A stretch of DNA of 64,000 nucleotides from Aliiruegeria sabulilitoris (GCF_001558155.1 NZ_LOAS01000025.1:26416-90415); one strand, 5' to 3'. Counted from the stretch's first letter, positions 8,284 to 17,623 are shown. Notes: generated by a model not told the origin, from the sequence alone. A program made the numbers and translations.

Positions 8284-8679
8284 TCACGCGGTTTCGGCGA
8301 TGCGGGCGAGGATCGTCATCGCCTCGTCCTCTCGCCCGTCCGGCACGAAGAGGTGATCGTGGTAGAAGCCCGAGACCGGGTTCACCCCCATGCCATGCCG
8401 GGCAAGCTCCGTGGCGATGCAGGCGATGAAGCCGACGGCTTCGAGCGAGGAATGCACGTCGAGCGTGATCATTCGGCAGGGAAACGCGTGATCCAGGCCA
8501 CGGGCCACGGCCTCGGCCTTTCGCAGGATCAGCGTCGTCCCCTCGGCCTCTTCGAAAACCATGCGGGGGGACAGGTCGGCGGGGCGCAGGCCTCGCACGG
8601 TGGCGAAGACGTAAAGATCCGGGTCCAGTCTGGCGGAAAGGCTGCGGAGAAGCGCGTCGAGGTTGGTTTCTCCGGACAT
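8284..8679 (-). CDS. ACT-domain-type small protein
   Basis: The 131-residue protein resembles the family of stand-alone ACT-domain proteins of about 130 residues (COG3602-like by recollection): an N-terminal LDALLRSLSARLDPDLYVFATV, a central ITLDVHSSLEAVGF, and the stretch GMGVNPVSGFYHDHLFVP near residues 95-112. ACT domains usually bind small ligands such as amino acids. It is cotranscribed with the LysR gene and divergent from the ABC/sulfatase cluster, so it may sense a metabolite for that system (inference). Confidence 0.75.
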   Translation of the reverse strand: MSGETNLDALLRSLSARLDPDLYVFATVRGLRPADLSPRMVFEEAEGTTLILRKAEAVARGLDHAFPCRMITLDVHSSLEAVGFIACIATELARHGMGVNPVSGFYHDHLFVPDGREDEAMTILARIAETA

Positions 8680-8815
8680 GATGTCTCTCCACTTGGCGGT
8701 TACTGTGATGCATAATCGTTATCGATATTTAAAAAATGTCAACTTTTACTGATCGAAGCTTTGACGCAGGCTCAGTGGCGAGGAGAACCGAATCCGTCAT
8801 GCCAGGGAGGAACTC

Positions 8816-10324
8816 ATGACATTCGCCAAGACCGGGCTTTCGCGCCGTGCCTTTATCCAGGGAACCACCGCCGTCATTGGGGCTGCCGCGTTTGGGGCGC
8901 ATCGTGCGGCCGCAAGTGTACCCGCGCCGATTGGCGATCTGCCCAAGGGCGTCACCTTCCGCTGGATCGACTCGGGCGACCAGAAGGCGGTGTTCTACAA
9001 GAAGTTCTTTGCCGATTACGCCAAGGATCGGGGCATCGAGGTGGTCTATGACGCGCTGCCCTGGAACGAGATCGCGCAGGTTGTGCCTCTAGGCGTGCGC
9101 AACAACTCCGCCCATGACGTTTTCGCGCTGCCGCAGAACGTGAACCCGGCCGATGCCGTGGCGCAGGGCTGGGTGCAGCCCTATGACGATTTCATCCCCG
9201 ATATTGCCGCCTGGAAGGCGACTTTCCCGGCCGGTGCCTTCCTGCCCGGCATCAACGAGTTCGACGGCAAGACCTATGGCCTGCCTTTCACCTCGAACAA
9301 GCGCTACGGCACGCATCTGCTCTACAACAAGGCCTACATGACCGAGGCGGGCTACGATCCGGAGGCCAAGCCGCTCAGCTGGACCGAGTTCCGTGACGCC
9401 GCCAAGAAGATCACCGAGGCCGGCAAGGGCCGCTATTTCGGCTTCATCATCGGCGGCAACCAGCTTGGCCGCTGGAGCCAGACGGTGCGCAACATGGGCC
9501 GGATGGCGGGTGCCAGCGCGGGTGGCGACAGCGTGATCGAGGCGGATATCGATTTCCGCACCGGCGATTACGTCTTCGACAGCGATGCCTATATCGCCGC
9601 CATCGAGCTGCTGATCGCGATGCAGGCGGATGGCTCCGTCTTCCCCGGCATCATGTCGATGAACGCCCCGCAGGCGCGAGCCTACATGCCGCAGGGCGCG
9701 GCGGGCATGATCCTGCAAGGGCCGTGGAATATCGGCGGCTGGGAAGGCCAGAACCCGGAATTCGACTTCGGCGTCTCCTCCGGCCCGGTGCCGGATGAAG
9801 GCCCGGTTGGCAAGCTGACCATCGGTCAGGGCGCGCTGGCGCCGAACACGATGTGGCTCTTCAAGGGCTCCGAGCTTGGCCCCATCGCGGGCGACATTTT
9901 CCACTATCTCGGCACGGTCGAGGGGCAGACGGCCTGGGCCAATATCGTCGGTGCGGGCGATCCGCCGATCTTCCCCGAGGCGCTGGAAGGCGCGGAGATG
10001 TCGTACCGTTCCAAGGCGATCCTGCAGCATTTCAACGAGGCGATCCGCGTCGGGCCAAACCCGGTGGTCGGCAATGCCGAGCTGGGCAAGGTGATCGGGG
10101 CCTTCCAGGCGCCGGAAGTGAACTTTGCCCGCACCGTGCAGGGGCTTGTCGCCGGCGAGTTGAAAGGCGTTGCACAGGAGATGAAGGGCCTCAAGGACCG
10201 CTACAACGCCGCGCTTGATGCCGCCTTCGCCAAGGCCAAGGCCGATGGCGCCACGGTGGATCGGTCTGACCTGGTCTTCTCGAACTGGAATCCGAACGAG
10301 GATTTCGGAGCTGCCGACTATTGA
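8816..10324 (+). CDS. Sugar-type ABC transporter substrate-binding protein (family 1, Tat-exported)
   Basis: The 502-residue protein begins with a twin-arginine signal (LSRRAFIQG, Arg10-Arg11, followed by an Ala/Gly-rich hydrophobic core and an AAA cleavage region). The remainder matches a family-1 extracellular solute-binding protein, with a YGLPFTSNKRYGTHLLYNK lobe and a GAAGMILQGPWNIGGW segment. A GGGAGGAACTC ribosome-binding site precedes the ATG. It feeds the MalF/MalG-type permeases downstream. Tat export suggests folding in the cytoplasm. A sulfated or otherwise modified sugar is a reasonable ligand given the sulfatase in the cluster (inference). Confidence 0.92.
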   Translation: MTFAKTGLSRRAFIQGTTAVIGAAAFGAHRAAASVPAPIGDLPKGVTFRWIDSGDQKAVFYKKFFADYAKDRGIEVVYDALPWNEIAQVVPLGVRNNSAHDVFALPQNVNPADAVAQGWVQPYDDFIPDIAAWKATFPAGAFLPGINEFDGKTYGLPFTSNKRYGTHLLYNKAYMTEAGYDPEAKPLSWTEFRDAAKKITEAGKGRYFGFIIGGNQLGRWSQTVRNMGRMAGASAGGDSVIEADIDFRTGDYVFDSDAYIAAIELLIAMQADGSVFPGIMSMNAPQARAYMPQGAAGMILQGPWNIGGWEGQNPEFDFGVSSGPVPDEGPVGKLTIGQGALAPNTMWLFKGSELGPIAGDIFHYLGTVEGQTAWANIVGAGDPPIFPEALEGAEMSYRSKAILQHFNEAIRVGPNPVVGNAELGKVIGAFQAPEVNFARTVQGLVAGELKGVAQEMKGLKDRYNAALDAAFAKAKADGATVDRSDLVFSNWNPNEDFGAADY

Positions 10325-10496
10325 AGCATTTCGCCGTGACCTGAATCGTCTTTCGCTGTCTCTCGGCACAGCCTCGAACGCGAAAGACGATACGAGATAA
10401 CTCAGGTTGATGGCGAAACGCTATGATCGGCTGACCGGGGCTGCCCGCCTCCCCTAGAGGGCGGCCCCACCCCCCATTTGAGGCAAGGCGCGAACC

Positions 10497-11414
10497 GTGT
10501 TCGAGACATTGCACCGATACAGGTATCACTACCTCATGCTGCTTCCGGGGCTGATCCTGGGTGGCATGTTCGTATTCTATCCCATCTTCGCGGCCTGCTA
10601 TTACGCGATGCATGACTGGTCGGGTTTCAACTCCGACAAGGTCTTCGTGGGCATGGGGAATTTCGTGAAACTGTTCACGGACCCGATCTTCTGGGATGCC
10701 TTCCAGCGCTCGCTGATCTTTCTGCTGGGGACGGTGCCGCTGCAGATGACCATCTCGCTCGTGCTTGCCGTGCTGCTCAACAACCAGCTCCTGAAAATGA
10801 GCACCTATTTCCGGACGATGATCTTCCTGCCCGTGGTGACCCCGGTCGCGGTGATCGGCATCATCTGGACCTTCCTGCTCTCGCCCTTCAACGGGCCGGT
10901 GAACGGCTTGCTGCTCGATCTCGGGCTGATCTCGCGGCCGGTGGATTTCCTCGGCTCGACCGACACGGTCATGCCCTCGGTCATCGGCGTCTATGTCTGG
11001 AAATGGCTCGGCATCACCATGATCTACTGGCTGGCCGCGCTGCAGACCGTGCCGGACGATGTCTATGACAGTGCCAAGCTCGACCGGTGTCGGGGCGCGA
11101 AGCTCGTCTGGTACATCGTGCTGCCCATCGTGCTGCCCTTTGCCGTGGCGATCACGCTGATCTCGGCCGTGGGCGCGCTCAACGTCTTCCCGTTGATCAT
11201 GTCCATGACCAATGGCGGGCCGTTCTTCGCCTCCGAGGTGATGGAGATCTTCATCTATCGCACCGCTTTCGCCACCGGCGACGGCTCGATCCCGCGGCTG
11301 GGCTACGCGGCGGCGGCGGGCGTGTTCTTCGGCTTCGTCGTGCTCTCGCTCACCATCGGACAGGCCATCGCCACGCGGCGCGCCCGCGCCGGGGCCAAGG
11401 AGATCCGCTCATGA
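10497..11414 (+). CDS. Sugar-type ABC transporter permease (MalF-like)
   Basis: The 305-residue, six-TM permease has an EAA-type loop (YDSAKLDRCRGAKLVWYIVLP) typical of MalF/UgpA-type subunits. It starts at GTG 10497 after an AAGGCG element. Its stop overlaps the next permease start (ATGA at 11411-11414). One EAA-loop position is Cys-Arg (LDRCRGA) where Asp-Gly-Ala is usual (compare VDGVS in the partner), a small oddity in an otherwise intact protein. Confidence 0.92.
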   Translation: MFETLHRYRYHYLMLLPGLILGGMFVFYPIFAACYYAMHDWSGFNSDKVFVGMGNFVKLFTDPIFWDAFQRSLIFLLGTVPLQMTISLVLAVLLNNQLLKMSTYFRTMIFLPVVTPVAVIGIIWTFLLSPFNGPVNGLLLDLGLISRPVDFLGSTDTVMPSVIGVYVWKWLGITMIYWLAALQTVPDDVYDSAKLDRCRGAKLVWYIVLPIVLPFAVAITLISAVGALNVFPLIMSMTNGGPFFASEVMEIFIYRTAFATGDGSIPRLGYAAAAGVFFGFVVLSLTIGQAIATRRARAGAKEIRS

Positions 11415-12277
11415 GATCGCGCCTCTCTCCGCTCCGCATCGTTTATGGCGACCACCGGGCCAACTGGCGGATCGGGCTCGTCTCGGCTTTCCTGACCGTG
11501 ATCTGCCTGATCTGGATCTATCCCTTCGTCTGGATGATCTCGACCTCGCTCAAATCCAATGCCGAGATGTTCTCCAACCCCGGCCTGATCCCGCAGAGCT
11601 GGGCGACGGAGAACTACGCCCGCGCCTGGACCGAGGCGCATATGGGCAGCTATTTCTTCAATACGCTGATCGTGACCGTGGGCTCGGTGGTGATCGTGAC
11701 CACCTGCACCTCGATGCTGGGCTACGTGCTGGGCCGCTACCGCTTTCCGGGGCGCAACATCCTCTTCTTCTCCTTCGTGGCGACGGTGTTCATCCCGCAG
11801 GGCTTCACCATCATCCCGGTTTTCGAGTTGCTGTCGCGGCTGGGGCTTTCGTCGAACCTGTTCGGGTTGACCATTGCGACCTCCGGCCACGCGATGGTGA
11901 TCTTCGTCGTGCTCTTCGCCGGCTATTTCGCGCAGCTCCCGCGGGAGTTGGAGGAGGCGGCGCGCGTGGATGGCGTGAGCTTCCTGAAGATCTTCTGGTA
12001 CGTGATGCTGCCGCTGGCTCGGCCCATGGTGGTGACGGTGGTGATCATGCAGGTGCTGCATGCGTGGAACGACTTCCTGCTGCCGCTGGTGGTGACGCTG
12101 GCCAACCCGGCGATCCGCACGCTCTCGGTCGGCATCTACGCCTTCAAGGGCGAGCAGTTCATCGACTGGACCGGCATGGCCGCGGCGGCGACGATTTCCA
12201 TCGTGCCGATCGTGGTGCTGTTCATCCTGTTGCAGCGCTATTTCATCAACGGCCTCGCCGGGGCGGTGAAGGGATGA
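11411..12277 (+). CDS. Sugar-type ABC transporter permease (MalG-like)
   Basis: The 288-residue permease has six hydrophobic segments and the canonical EAA loop ELEEAARVDGVSFLKIFWYV near residues 180-200. It forms the importer channel with the preceding MalF-like subunit. The ATG overlaps the upstream stop. No ATP-binding subunit is encoded in the cluster, so an MsmX/UgpC-type ATPase from elsewhere must energise it (inference). Confidence 0.93.
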   Translation: MRSRLSPLRIVYGDHRANWRIGLVSAFLTVICLIWIYPFVWMISTSLKSNAEMFSNPGLIPQSWATENYARAWTEAHMGSYFFNTLIVTVGSVVIVTTCTSMLGYVLGRYRFPGRNILFFSFVATVFIPQGFTIIPVFELLSRLGLSSNLFGLTIATSGHAMVIFVVLFAGYFAQLPRELEEAARVDGVSFLKIFWYVMLPLARPMVVTVVIMQVLHAWNDFLLPLVVTLANPAIRTLSVGIYAFKGEQFIDWTGMAAAATISIVPIVVLFILLQRYFINGLAGAVKG

Positions 12278-12309
12278 CGATGCTTCCGACATACGTAAAA
12301 GGCGAAGAG

Positions 12310-12432
12310 GGCAGCGCCCGACCTGGAGGGCGTTCGCAACGACGCTGCCACGCGGGGCCGCGCAATGCCCGCCACGTGGATTTGGTTTGCGACGTTGCAA
12401 AAGCGCCCTCCGGGGGGAGGTCGGGCGCTGCC
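12310..12432. repeat. Long imperfect inverted repeat between permease and sulfatase
   Basis: The left arm 12310-12332 (15 bp plus 8 bp) is matched by right-arm segments 12418-12432 and 12404-12411, with six Gs inserted between the right segments. A weaker inner pairing (GCAACG with CGTTGC) lies inside the 70-base loop. The right arm runs into a further small hairpin and an AACAGATGA tail like other repeats in this window. It could fold in RNA and separate sulfatase expression from the importer. Confidence 0.75.
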
Positions 12433-12508
12433 CGGCGTTGCCGCCGGGCGGAACAGATGAACGACGTGCCACGAGGCGCGCCAGACGGCTTTAGCAAAGG
12501 ATAAACCG

Positions 12509-14047
12509 GTGACCAAACGCCCAAACATCCTGCTCATCACCACCGACCAGCAGCATTTCAGCGCGCTCGGCGCGGTGAACCCGGCGATCCGGACGCCCAA
12601 TCTCGACCGGCTCTGCGCCGAGGGCACGCGGTTCGACCGCGCCTATTGCCCCGCGCCGACTTGCACGCCCTCGCGCGCCTCGATCATCACCGGGCTGATG
12701 CCGTCGCAGCACGGCGCCTGGACTATCGGCTGCAAGCTGCCCGAGGAGGTGCCGACGCTGGGCGCGGCGCTCTCGCAGGCGGGCTACGCCACCGGCCTGA
12801 TCGGCAAAGCGCATTTCCAGCCGCTGGCGGGGGACGGTTCGCTGGAGAAACAGCCGATCCTGCGGAATCTGGACTTCTGGCGCGGCTTCCACGGCCCGTT
12901 CTACGGCTTCGATCATATCGAACTGTGCCGAAACCACGCCGACGAGGCCCATGTCGGCCAGCATTACGCCGCATGGATGGAGGAGAACGGGCTGGCGGAC
13001 TGGAAAGAGTATTTCCAGCCGCTACCGGGCGAAACCGCGTCGAAGGCGCCGGAAATGGCGAGTGATGCGCCCTATTGGGCACGCGAGGGCCGCGTCTGGG
13101 CGCTGCCGGAGGAGATGCATTACACGACCTGGATCGGCGAGCGCTCCATGGCCTTCCTCGACCGTGCCGCCGAAGCGGACGCGCCTTTCCTGCTGTGGAC
13201 GTCCTTCCCCGATCCGCACCCGCCCTACACGGTGCCCGAACCCTGGGCGACGATGTACGACCCCGCCGACATGGAGCCGGGGCGGTTGACGCCTGGCGAG
13301 CACGACCGCAACCCACCGCATTTCGCGAAGACCCAGCAGGCAGCGCCTGACTTCGCCGGCTGGCACGAGCCGTATGAGGCCCATGGTTGTGCCAGCCACC
13401 TTTACCCCGAAGACGCGCTGAAAAAGGACATGGCCGTCTATTACGGCATGATGTCCTTCCTCGATCACGAGATCGGCCGCATCCTCGACCATCTGGAACA
13501 GCTCGGGCTGGCGGAGGACACGCTGATCGTCTTCACCACCGATCACGGGCATTTCCTCGGCCAGCATGGGTTGGTGGCCAAGGGGCCGTTCCATTACGAG
13601 GACATGCTGCGGCTGCCCTTCATCGTGCGCTGGCCGGGGCAGGTTCCTGCGGGGCATGTGAGCGAGGCGCTGCAATCGCTGGTGGACCTGATGCCGAGCT
13701 TCATGGATGCCGCCGGGCTGGGCGCGCCAGACAATCTGCAAGGTATCTCGCAACTGCCCGTCTGGACCGGCGCGGCGGAGAGCGTCCGCGATTTCGCGCT
13801 TTGCGAGAACCGGCACAACACGGTGCGCCCGCATGTGACCAGCTATATCGATGCGCGCTACAAGATCTCGGTCTATCGCGAGGGCGACGACGGCGAGATT
13901 TTCGATCTTCAGGAGGATCCGGGCGAGATCCGCAATCTGTGGGGAGACCCGCAGCGCGAACCGCTCAAGCGCGACCTGCTGCACCGGATGGTGCAGGCCA
14001 TGCTCGCCTCCGAACCGATGAAGACGCCGCGGGTGGCGCAGGCCTGA
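12509..14047 (+). CDS. Cys-type sulfatase (alkaline phosphatase superfamily)
   Basis: The 512-residue enzyme carries the sulfatase signature CTPSR at residues 52-56; Cys52 is the residue converted to formylglycine. Metal-binding positions include Asp13 (LLITTDQQ) and the DHGHFLGQHGL segment near residue 344. It hydrolyses a sulfate ester; with no signal peptide it should act in the cytoplasm, after import of a sulfated compound by the upstream ABC system (inference). GTG start at 12509 after AAAGGA. It resembles choline-sulfatase/arylsulfatase-type proteins, but the substrate is undetermined. The matching maturase is at 25986. Confidence 0.9.
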   Translation: MTKRPNILLITTDQQHFSALGAVNPAIRTPNLDRLCAEGTRFDRAYCPAPTCTPSRASIITGLMPSQHGAWTIGCKLPEEVPTLGAALSQAGYATGLIGKAHFQPLAGDGSLEKQPILRNLDFWRGFHGPFYGFDHIELCRNHADEAHVGQHYAAWMEENGLADWKEYFQPLPGETASKAPEMASDAPYWAREGRVWALPEEMHYTTWIGERSMAFLDRAAEADAPFLLWTSFPDPHPPYTVPEPWATMYDPADMEPGRLTPGEHDRNPPHFAKTQQAAPDFAGWHEPYEAHGCASHLYPEDALKKDMAVYYGMMSFLDHEIGRILDHLEQLGLAEDTLIVFTTDHGHFLGQHGLVAKGPFHYEDMLRLPFIVRWPGQVPAGHVSEALQSLVDLMPSFMDAAGLGAPDNLQGISQLPVWTGAAESVRDFALCENRHNTVRPHVTSYIDARYKISVYREGDDGEIFDLQEDPGEIRNLWGDPQREPLKRDLLHRMVQAMLASEPMKTPRVAQA

Positions 14048-14116
14048 CGGGGCGGGATATTCCGTTTCACGGGTTCCGGTTCTAGACTTGCCGAAAGGCT
14101 TCTGGAGGCTGTCCTT

Positions 14117-15166
14117 GTGCAACGATCATTTGGCGAGAAGAAACAGGATACCTGGCCGGAGACGGCGGCGATCAGGCGGCTTGTGGCGTCCCTCGCCACC
14201 GAGTTGGAAAAGCTCCCACATTCCGGCGCGGCGATACCACCCGAAATCCTGAAGCTTGGCCGGGCCATAGGCGACCTGGCGCGCTCCAACGCCATGTCGC
14301 TGGGGAATGCCGATGCCGTCAAGGCGCAGGTGATCCGGGGGTGGATCTCAAGTTGGCCACGCATCGAGGCGCTCTTGCAGGCGCAGTGCCCCGCGGTTGC
14401 CCGCCCGCTCTTTCCCGAGTTCGAGGATCCCTTGCATCCGCGCCGGCTCCAAGCCGAGCTTGCCAATCAATTTGCCCATGGGCAGCACCGGCTGCTCAAC
14501 ACACTGACACAGGACGCGGATACCGAAGTGGAGGGCGCTTTCAGCGACATCTCGCTTCCACTGTCCGTTTTCCTGGAGAATATCCACGCCGCTTGCCGCG
14601 TCCTGCTGGCGCTCGGGCGCTATGAAGACCGGCGCTTCGTCGATATCGGCTGCGGCAGCGGCGAGAAGCTTCTCGCCGCGGCGCCCTGTTTCGAGCGCGT
14701 CACCGGGGTGGAGATCGATCCGGGTTATGCCGCGCTGGCCCGCGACATCACCCACCGCGCGCGCATCGGAAATGCGGATATCGTCGAGACCGACGCGCGC
14801 ATATACGAAGGCTGCCCGCAACAGGACGTGATCTATTTCTACCGTCCCATGCGCTACCCAAAGGCGCTGGCGCAGCTCGAAAGCCAGGTGGTCGAGACCT
14901 GTCGCGCGGGCACGCTCCTGATCGCCCCCTATGAAGGCTTCCGGTACAAGTTCAAGGAGCTCGGCTGCGCCCATCTGGGCGGTTTTCTCTATGTTTCCGG
15001 TCTGAAGGACGCGGAGGCGGAGGCGTTGCGGAAAAAGGCGGAGCTGATCGGTCCGCATGTGCATCGCGAGCAGCCGGAGCTTCCACAGGTCTGGGGGCCG
15101 ATCCTCGAAGCATCGCGGCTGCGCGGCTTCTCGCCCCTTGCAAACCGCTATTCGGGCACGTGGTAG
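14117..15166 (+). CDS. Uncharacterised protein with class I methyltransferase-like domain
   Basis: The 349-residue protein has a SAM-binding motif I, VDIGCGSGEK, at residues 175-184, and an acidic residue at the end of strand 2 (GVEIDPGY). The first ~170 residues are a predicted helical domain of unknown relation. Motif IV is unusual (DVIYFYRPM), so the methyl acceptor cannot be guessed. GTG start. It is a single gene whose last 19 bases overlap the convergent plsC end. Confidence 0.75.
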   Translation: MQRSFGEKKQDTWPETAAIRRLVASLATELEKLPHSGAAIPPEILKLGRAIGDLARSNAMSLGNADAVKAQVIRGWISSWPRIEALLQAQCPAVARPLFPEFEDPLHPRRLQAELANQFAHGQHRLLNTLTQDADTEVEGAFSDISLPLSVFLENIHAACRVLLALGRYEDRRFVDIGCGSGEKLLAAAPCFERVTGVEIDPGYAALARDITHRARIGNADIVETDARIYEGCPQQDVIYFYRPMRYPKALAQLESQVVETCRAGTLLIAPYEGFRYKFKELGCAHLGGFLYVSGLKDAEAEALRKKAELIGPHVHREQPELPQVWGPILEASRLRGFSPLANRYSGTW

Positions 15167-15873
15167 CCAGCCTCGGCCATCAGCCGGATGGACGCCGTTT
15201 CGACGGCCTCTTCGAGTTCCGTCATGAAAACACGTTGCTTTATGCCCGGCTGGATGACCGGCAGGAACTCGACCACGGCAAGGCCCGGCTTGCGCAACAC
15301 GCCGAAGCGCGGCCAGAACACGCCGACATTGGTGGCCGCGGGCACGCAATCCTGCTCCAGTTGGCCATAGAGCACGCCGGTGCCGATCTTGTAGGGCAGC
15401 CTTGCATCCGGCGCGACGCGGGTCCCTTGCGGATAGATGATGAGCTGCCCCGGCGAGCTGAGCCCGGCCGCGACCCGCTTTTTCATTTCCAGAACCGCCT
15501 GGCCGCGCTTGCCGCGATCGACGGGAATGCAGCCGATCCAATTGGCGTACCAGCCGACGATGGGCACGAAACGCAGCTGTGCCTTCATGATGAATTTCGG
15601 CCGCGGCACCTGCGAGACGATCATGATGATGTCGAAGAAGCTCTGATGCTTGGAGGCGATGATGCATTCGCCGGTGGGAACCGTTCCGCGCAACTCCGAG
15701 CGCAACCCGACCATCCACGACGCCGTCCAGCGTACCCAGCGGCAATAGGTGCGGCAGGCGGTGAAGGCCATCGGACGGTGGACCAGCGTGATGGGGGTAA
15801 AGAACAGCGCCATCAGCACCATCATCAGGTACATCTGGGTGTTGAAGATCAGCGAGCGCAGATATTGCAGCAT
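15148..15873 (-). CDS. plsC: 1-acyl-sn-glycerol-3-phosphate acyltransferase
   Basis: The 241-residue membrane enzyme has the acyltransferase motifs HQSFFD (catalytic His and Asp), IPVDRGKRGQ and YPQGTR. It acylates lysophosphatidate to phosphatidate at the inner membrane. In motif III the usual Glu of EGTR is Gln, an uncommon but not unknown variant. The ATG at 15873 gives a normal N-terminus with two hydrophobic segments. It lies one base after ftsX in the same direction, forming a cell-envelope operon ftsE-ftsX-plsC. Confidence 0.92.
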   Translation of the reverse strand: MLQYLRSLIFNTQMYLMMVLMALFFTPITLVHRPMAFTACRTYCRWVRWTASWMVGLRSELRGTVPTGECIIASKHQSFFDIIMIVSQVPRPKFIMKAQLRFVPIVGWYANWIGCIPVDRGKRGQAVLEMKKRVAAGLSSPGQLIIYPQGTRVAPDARLPYKIGTGVLYGQLEQDCVPAATNVGVFWPRFGVLRKPGLAVVEFLPVIQPGIKQRVFMTELEEAVETASIRLMAEAGYHVPE

Positions 15874-15874
15874 G

Positions 15875-16777
15875 TCACGTTGTCTTTCGCAATTGCCGGA
15901 AGGCGGCATAGCGTGTTGCCGCGAAGGCGACGATGGCGGCGATGGGCGGAATGGCCAGCGGCAGCAGCCAGCTCGTGCCGGTGAGGCTTAGCCCGGTCAG
16001 GAAGCCGCCCTCGGCATCGGCGCTTGGCAGCAGCGCGATGGCGGCCATGCCGAGCGCCGTGCCGGTCGCCGCGCCCACCAGCGCACGCAGCGTGAAACGG
16101 CGCACGAAGGCGCGGGCGATATAGGTGTCGAGCGCCCCGATCAGGCGCAGCGCGGCGATCACCCGTTCATTGGCGGCGAGCGCGGCCTGCGCGGCCAGCG
16201 TGATCATGGCGGCGGTCGCCGCCGAGATCAGCCCCAGCGACAGCAAGCCCAGCATCCGAAGCCGCTCGGCCGCATGGACCAGCGGCTCGCGCCAGCGGGT
16301 GTGATCGTCATAGACGGCGCCGGGCGCCTCGCCCGCGAGCCGTGCCCTGAGCCCGGCCACGTCCACGCCTTCCTCGGTCTCGACCACCTCGATCAGCTCC
16401 GGAATGCGCAGCGCATCGAGCGGCAGGTCCGGCCCGAACCACGGCTCCAGCAGCGCCATGCGTTCGGCATTGCCGAGCGGGCGCGCCTCGGCCACGCCGG
16501 GGGTGGTCTCCAGCACGGTCAGGGTGTTGGTCAGCTGTTGGGCGGCCTGCTCCGGCGGGGCGGAAATGCGAATGGTGGCCGTCCGCGCCAGCGCTTCGGA
16601 CCAGCGGGTCGCGAGCCGGTCGGTCGCCAGCGACAGCGCCAGCGCAAAGACGGCGAGAAAGGCCATGGCGGCGGCGGTGAACACGGTCAGCCGGGCGGTG
16701 AAGCCGGTGGGCGGCACCACGCGGTCCGCGCCGCTCGTTCCCGCCAGAAAGGTGCCGGCCTTGCCAAAGACGCTCAT
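15875..16777 (-). CDS. ftsX: Cell-division ABC transporter permease FtsX
   Basis: The 300-residue protein has one N-terminal membrane segment, a periplasmic domain and three clustered C-terminal membrane segments, the FtsX layout. With FtsE it forms a septal ABC complex that controls peptidoglycan hydrolases. Start overlaps the ftsE stop by four bases. The sequence is divergent, as is common for alphaproteobacterial FtsX, so identification rests on topology and the adjacent ftsE. Confidence 0.85.
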   Translation of the reverse strand: MSVFGKAGTFLAGTSGADRVVPPTGFTARLTVFTAAAMAFLAVFALALSLATDRLATRWSEALARTATIRISAPPEQAAQQLTNTLTVLETTPGVAEARPLGNAERMALLEPWFGPDLPLDALRIPELIEVVETEEGVDVAGLRARLAGEAPGAVYDDHTRWREPLVHAAERLRMLGLLSLGLISAATAAMITLAAQAALAANERVIAALRLIGALDTYIARAFVRRFTLRALVGAATGTALGMAAIALLPSADAEGGFLTGLSLTGTSWLLPLAIPPIAAIVAFAATRYAAFRQLRKTT

Positions 16778-17451
16778 AGCTCCGCCCCCGCCAGCGACAG
16801 CGTTCCGCCGGCAATGCGCAGCACGCGGGCCGGGACCTGGCTCTTGGCGGCCCGGATCAGGTTGAGATCATGCGTGGCCACGAGGATCGTCTTGCCCATC
16901 CGGTTCAGCTCCACCAGCAATTGCAGCAGGCGCAGCGACATCTCCCAGTCGACATTGCCGGTCGGCTCGTCGGCGAGCACGATCTCGGGGTCCATGATCA
17001 CGGCGCGGGCGAGGGCGGCGCGCTGGCGTTCCCCGCCCGAAAGCTGCGGCGGCAGCGCGTCGGCGCGCGAAGACAGCCCGACCCACGCCATCAGCTCTTT
17101 CAGGTTCTGGTCCTCCGAGGCCGCATCGCGCCCGGTGACGGCGAGCGGCATGGCGAGGTTCTCGGTCAGCGGCAGGTGGTCGAGGAACTGGCAATCCTGA
17201 TGCACAACGCCGATCCGGCGGCGCGTACGGGCGACATCGTCCCGGCTCAGCGAATGCACATCCCGGCTGAAAATGGACAGCTGCCCGGATGTCGGCAGCA
17301 ATTCCATGTAGCACAGCTTGAGCAATGTCGATTTGCCGGCGCCCGAAGGCCCGGTGAGAAAATGAAACGACCCCGGTGCGAGTTGCAGCGTGACGTCTCC
17401 CAGAAGGGTGCCGTTGCCGTAGGAATAGGCAACCTCGTTCAGCTCGATCAC
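16774..17451 (-). CDS. ftsE: Cell-division ABC transporter ATP-binding protein FtsE
   Basis: The 225-residue ATPase shows Walker A GPSGAGKST near residues 34-42, signature LSGGERQRAALARAV, Walker B IVLADEPTG and the TGNVD D-loop typical of FtsE/LolD-type proteins. Adjacent ftsX makes FtsE the best call. Divergent from the zinc-ribbon gene with about 170 bases between. Confidence 0.92.
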   Translation of the reverse strand: MIELNEVAYSYGNGTLLGDVTLQLAPGSFHFLTGPSGAGKSTLLKLCYMELLPTSGQLSIFSRDVHSLSRDDVARTRRRIGVVHQDCQFLDHLPLTENLAMPLAVTGRDAASEDQNLKELMAWVGLSSRADALPPQLSGGERQRAALARAVIMDPEIVLADEPTGNVDWEMSLRLLQLLVELNRMGKTILVATHDLNLIRAAKSQVPARVLRIAGGTLSLAGAEL

Positions 17452-17623
17452 GAAATCTCCTTCCCCTGCCTGCGCGGCCCGTTGTGCCTGAGCAACGGAC
17501 GCGTTTCAACGGGGTTCGCATCCGAAGGGATGTGCATTTTCTTTGTCATCCCCCCGATCCCGAGGCATAAACGTAGAAAAGTCAGAGCAGTGGGGCAGTT
17601 TGCAAGCCCCGTCGAGAGGGGAC

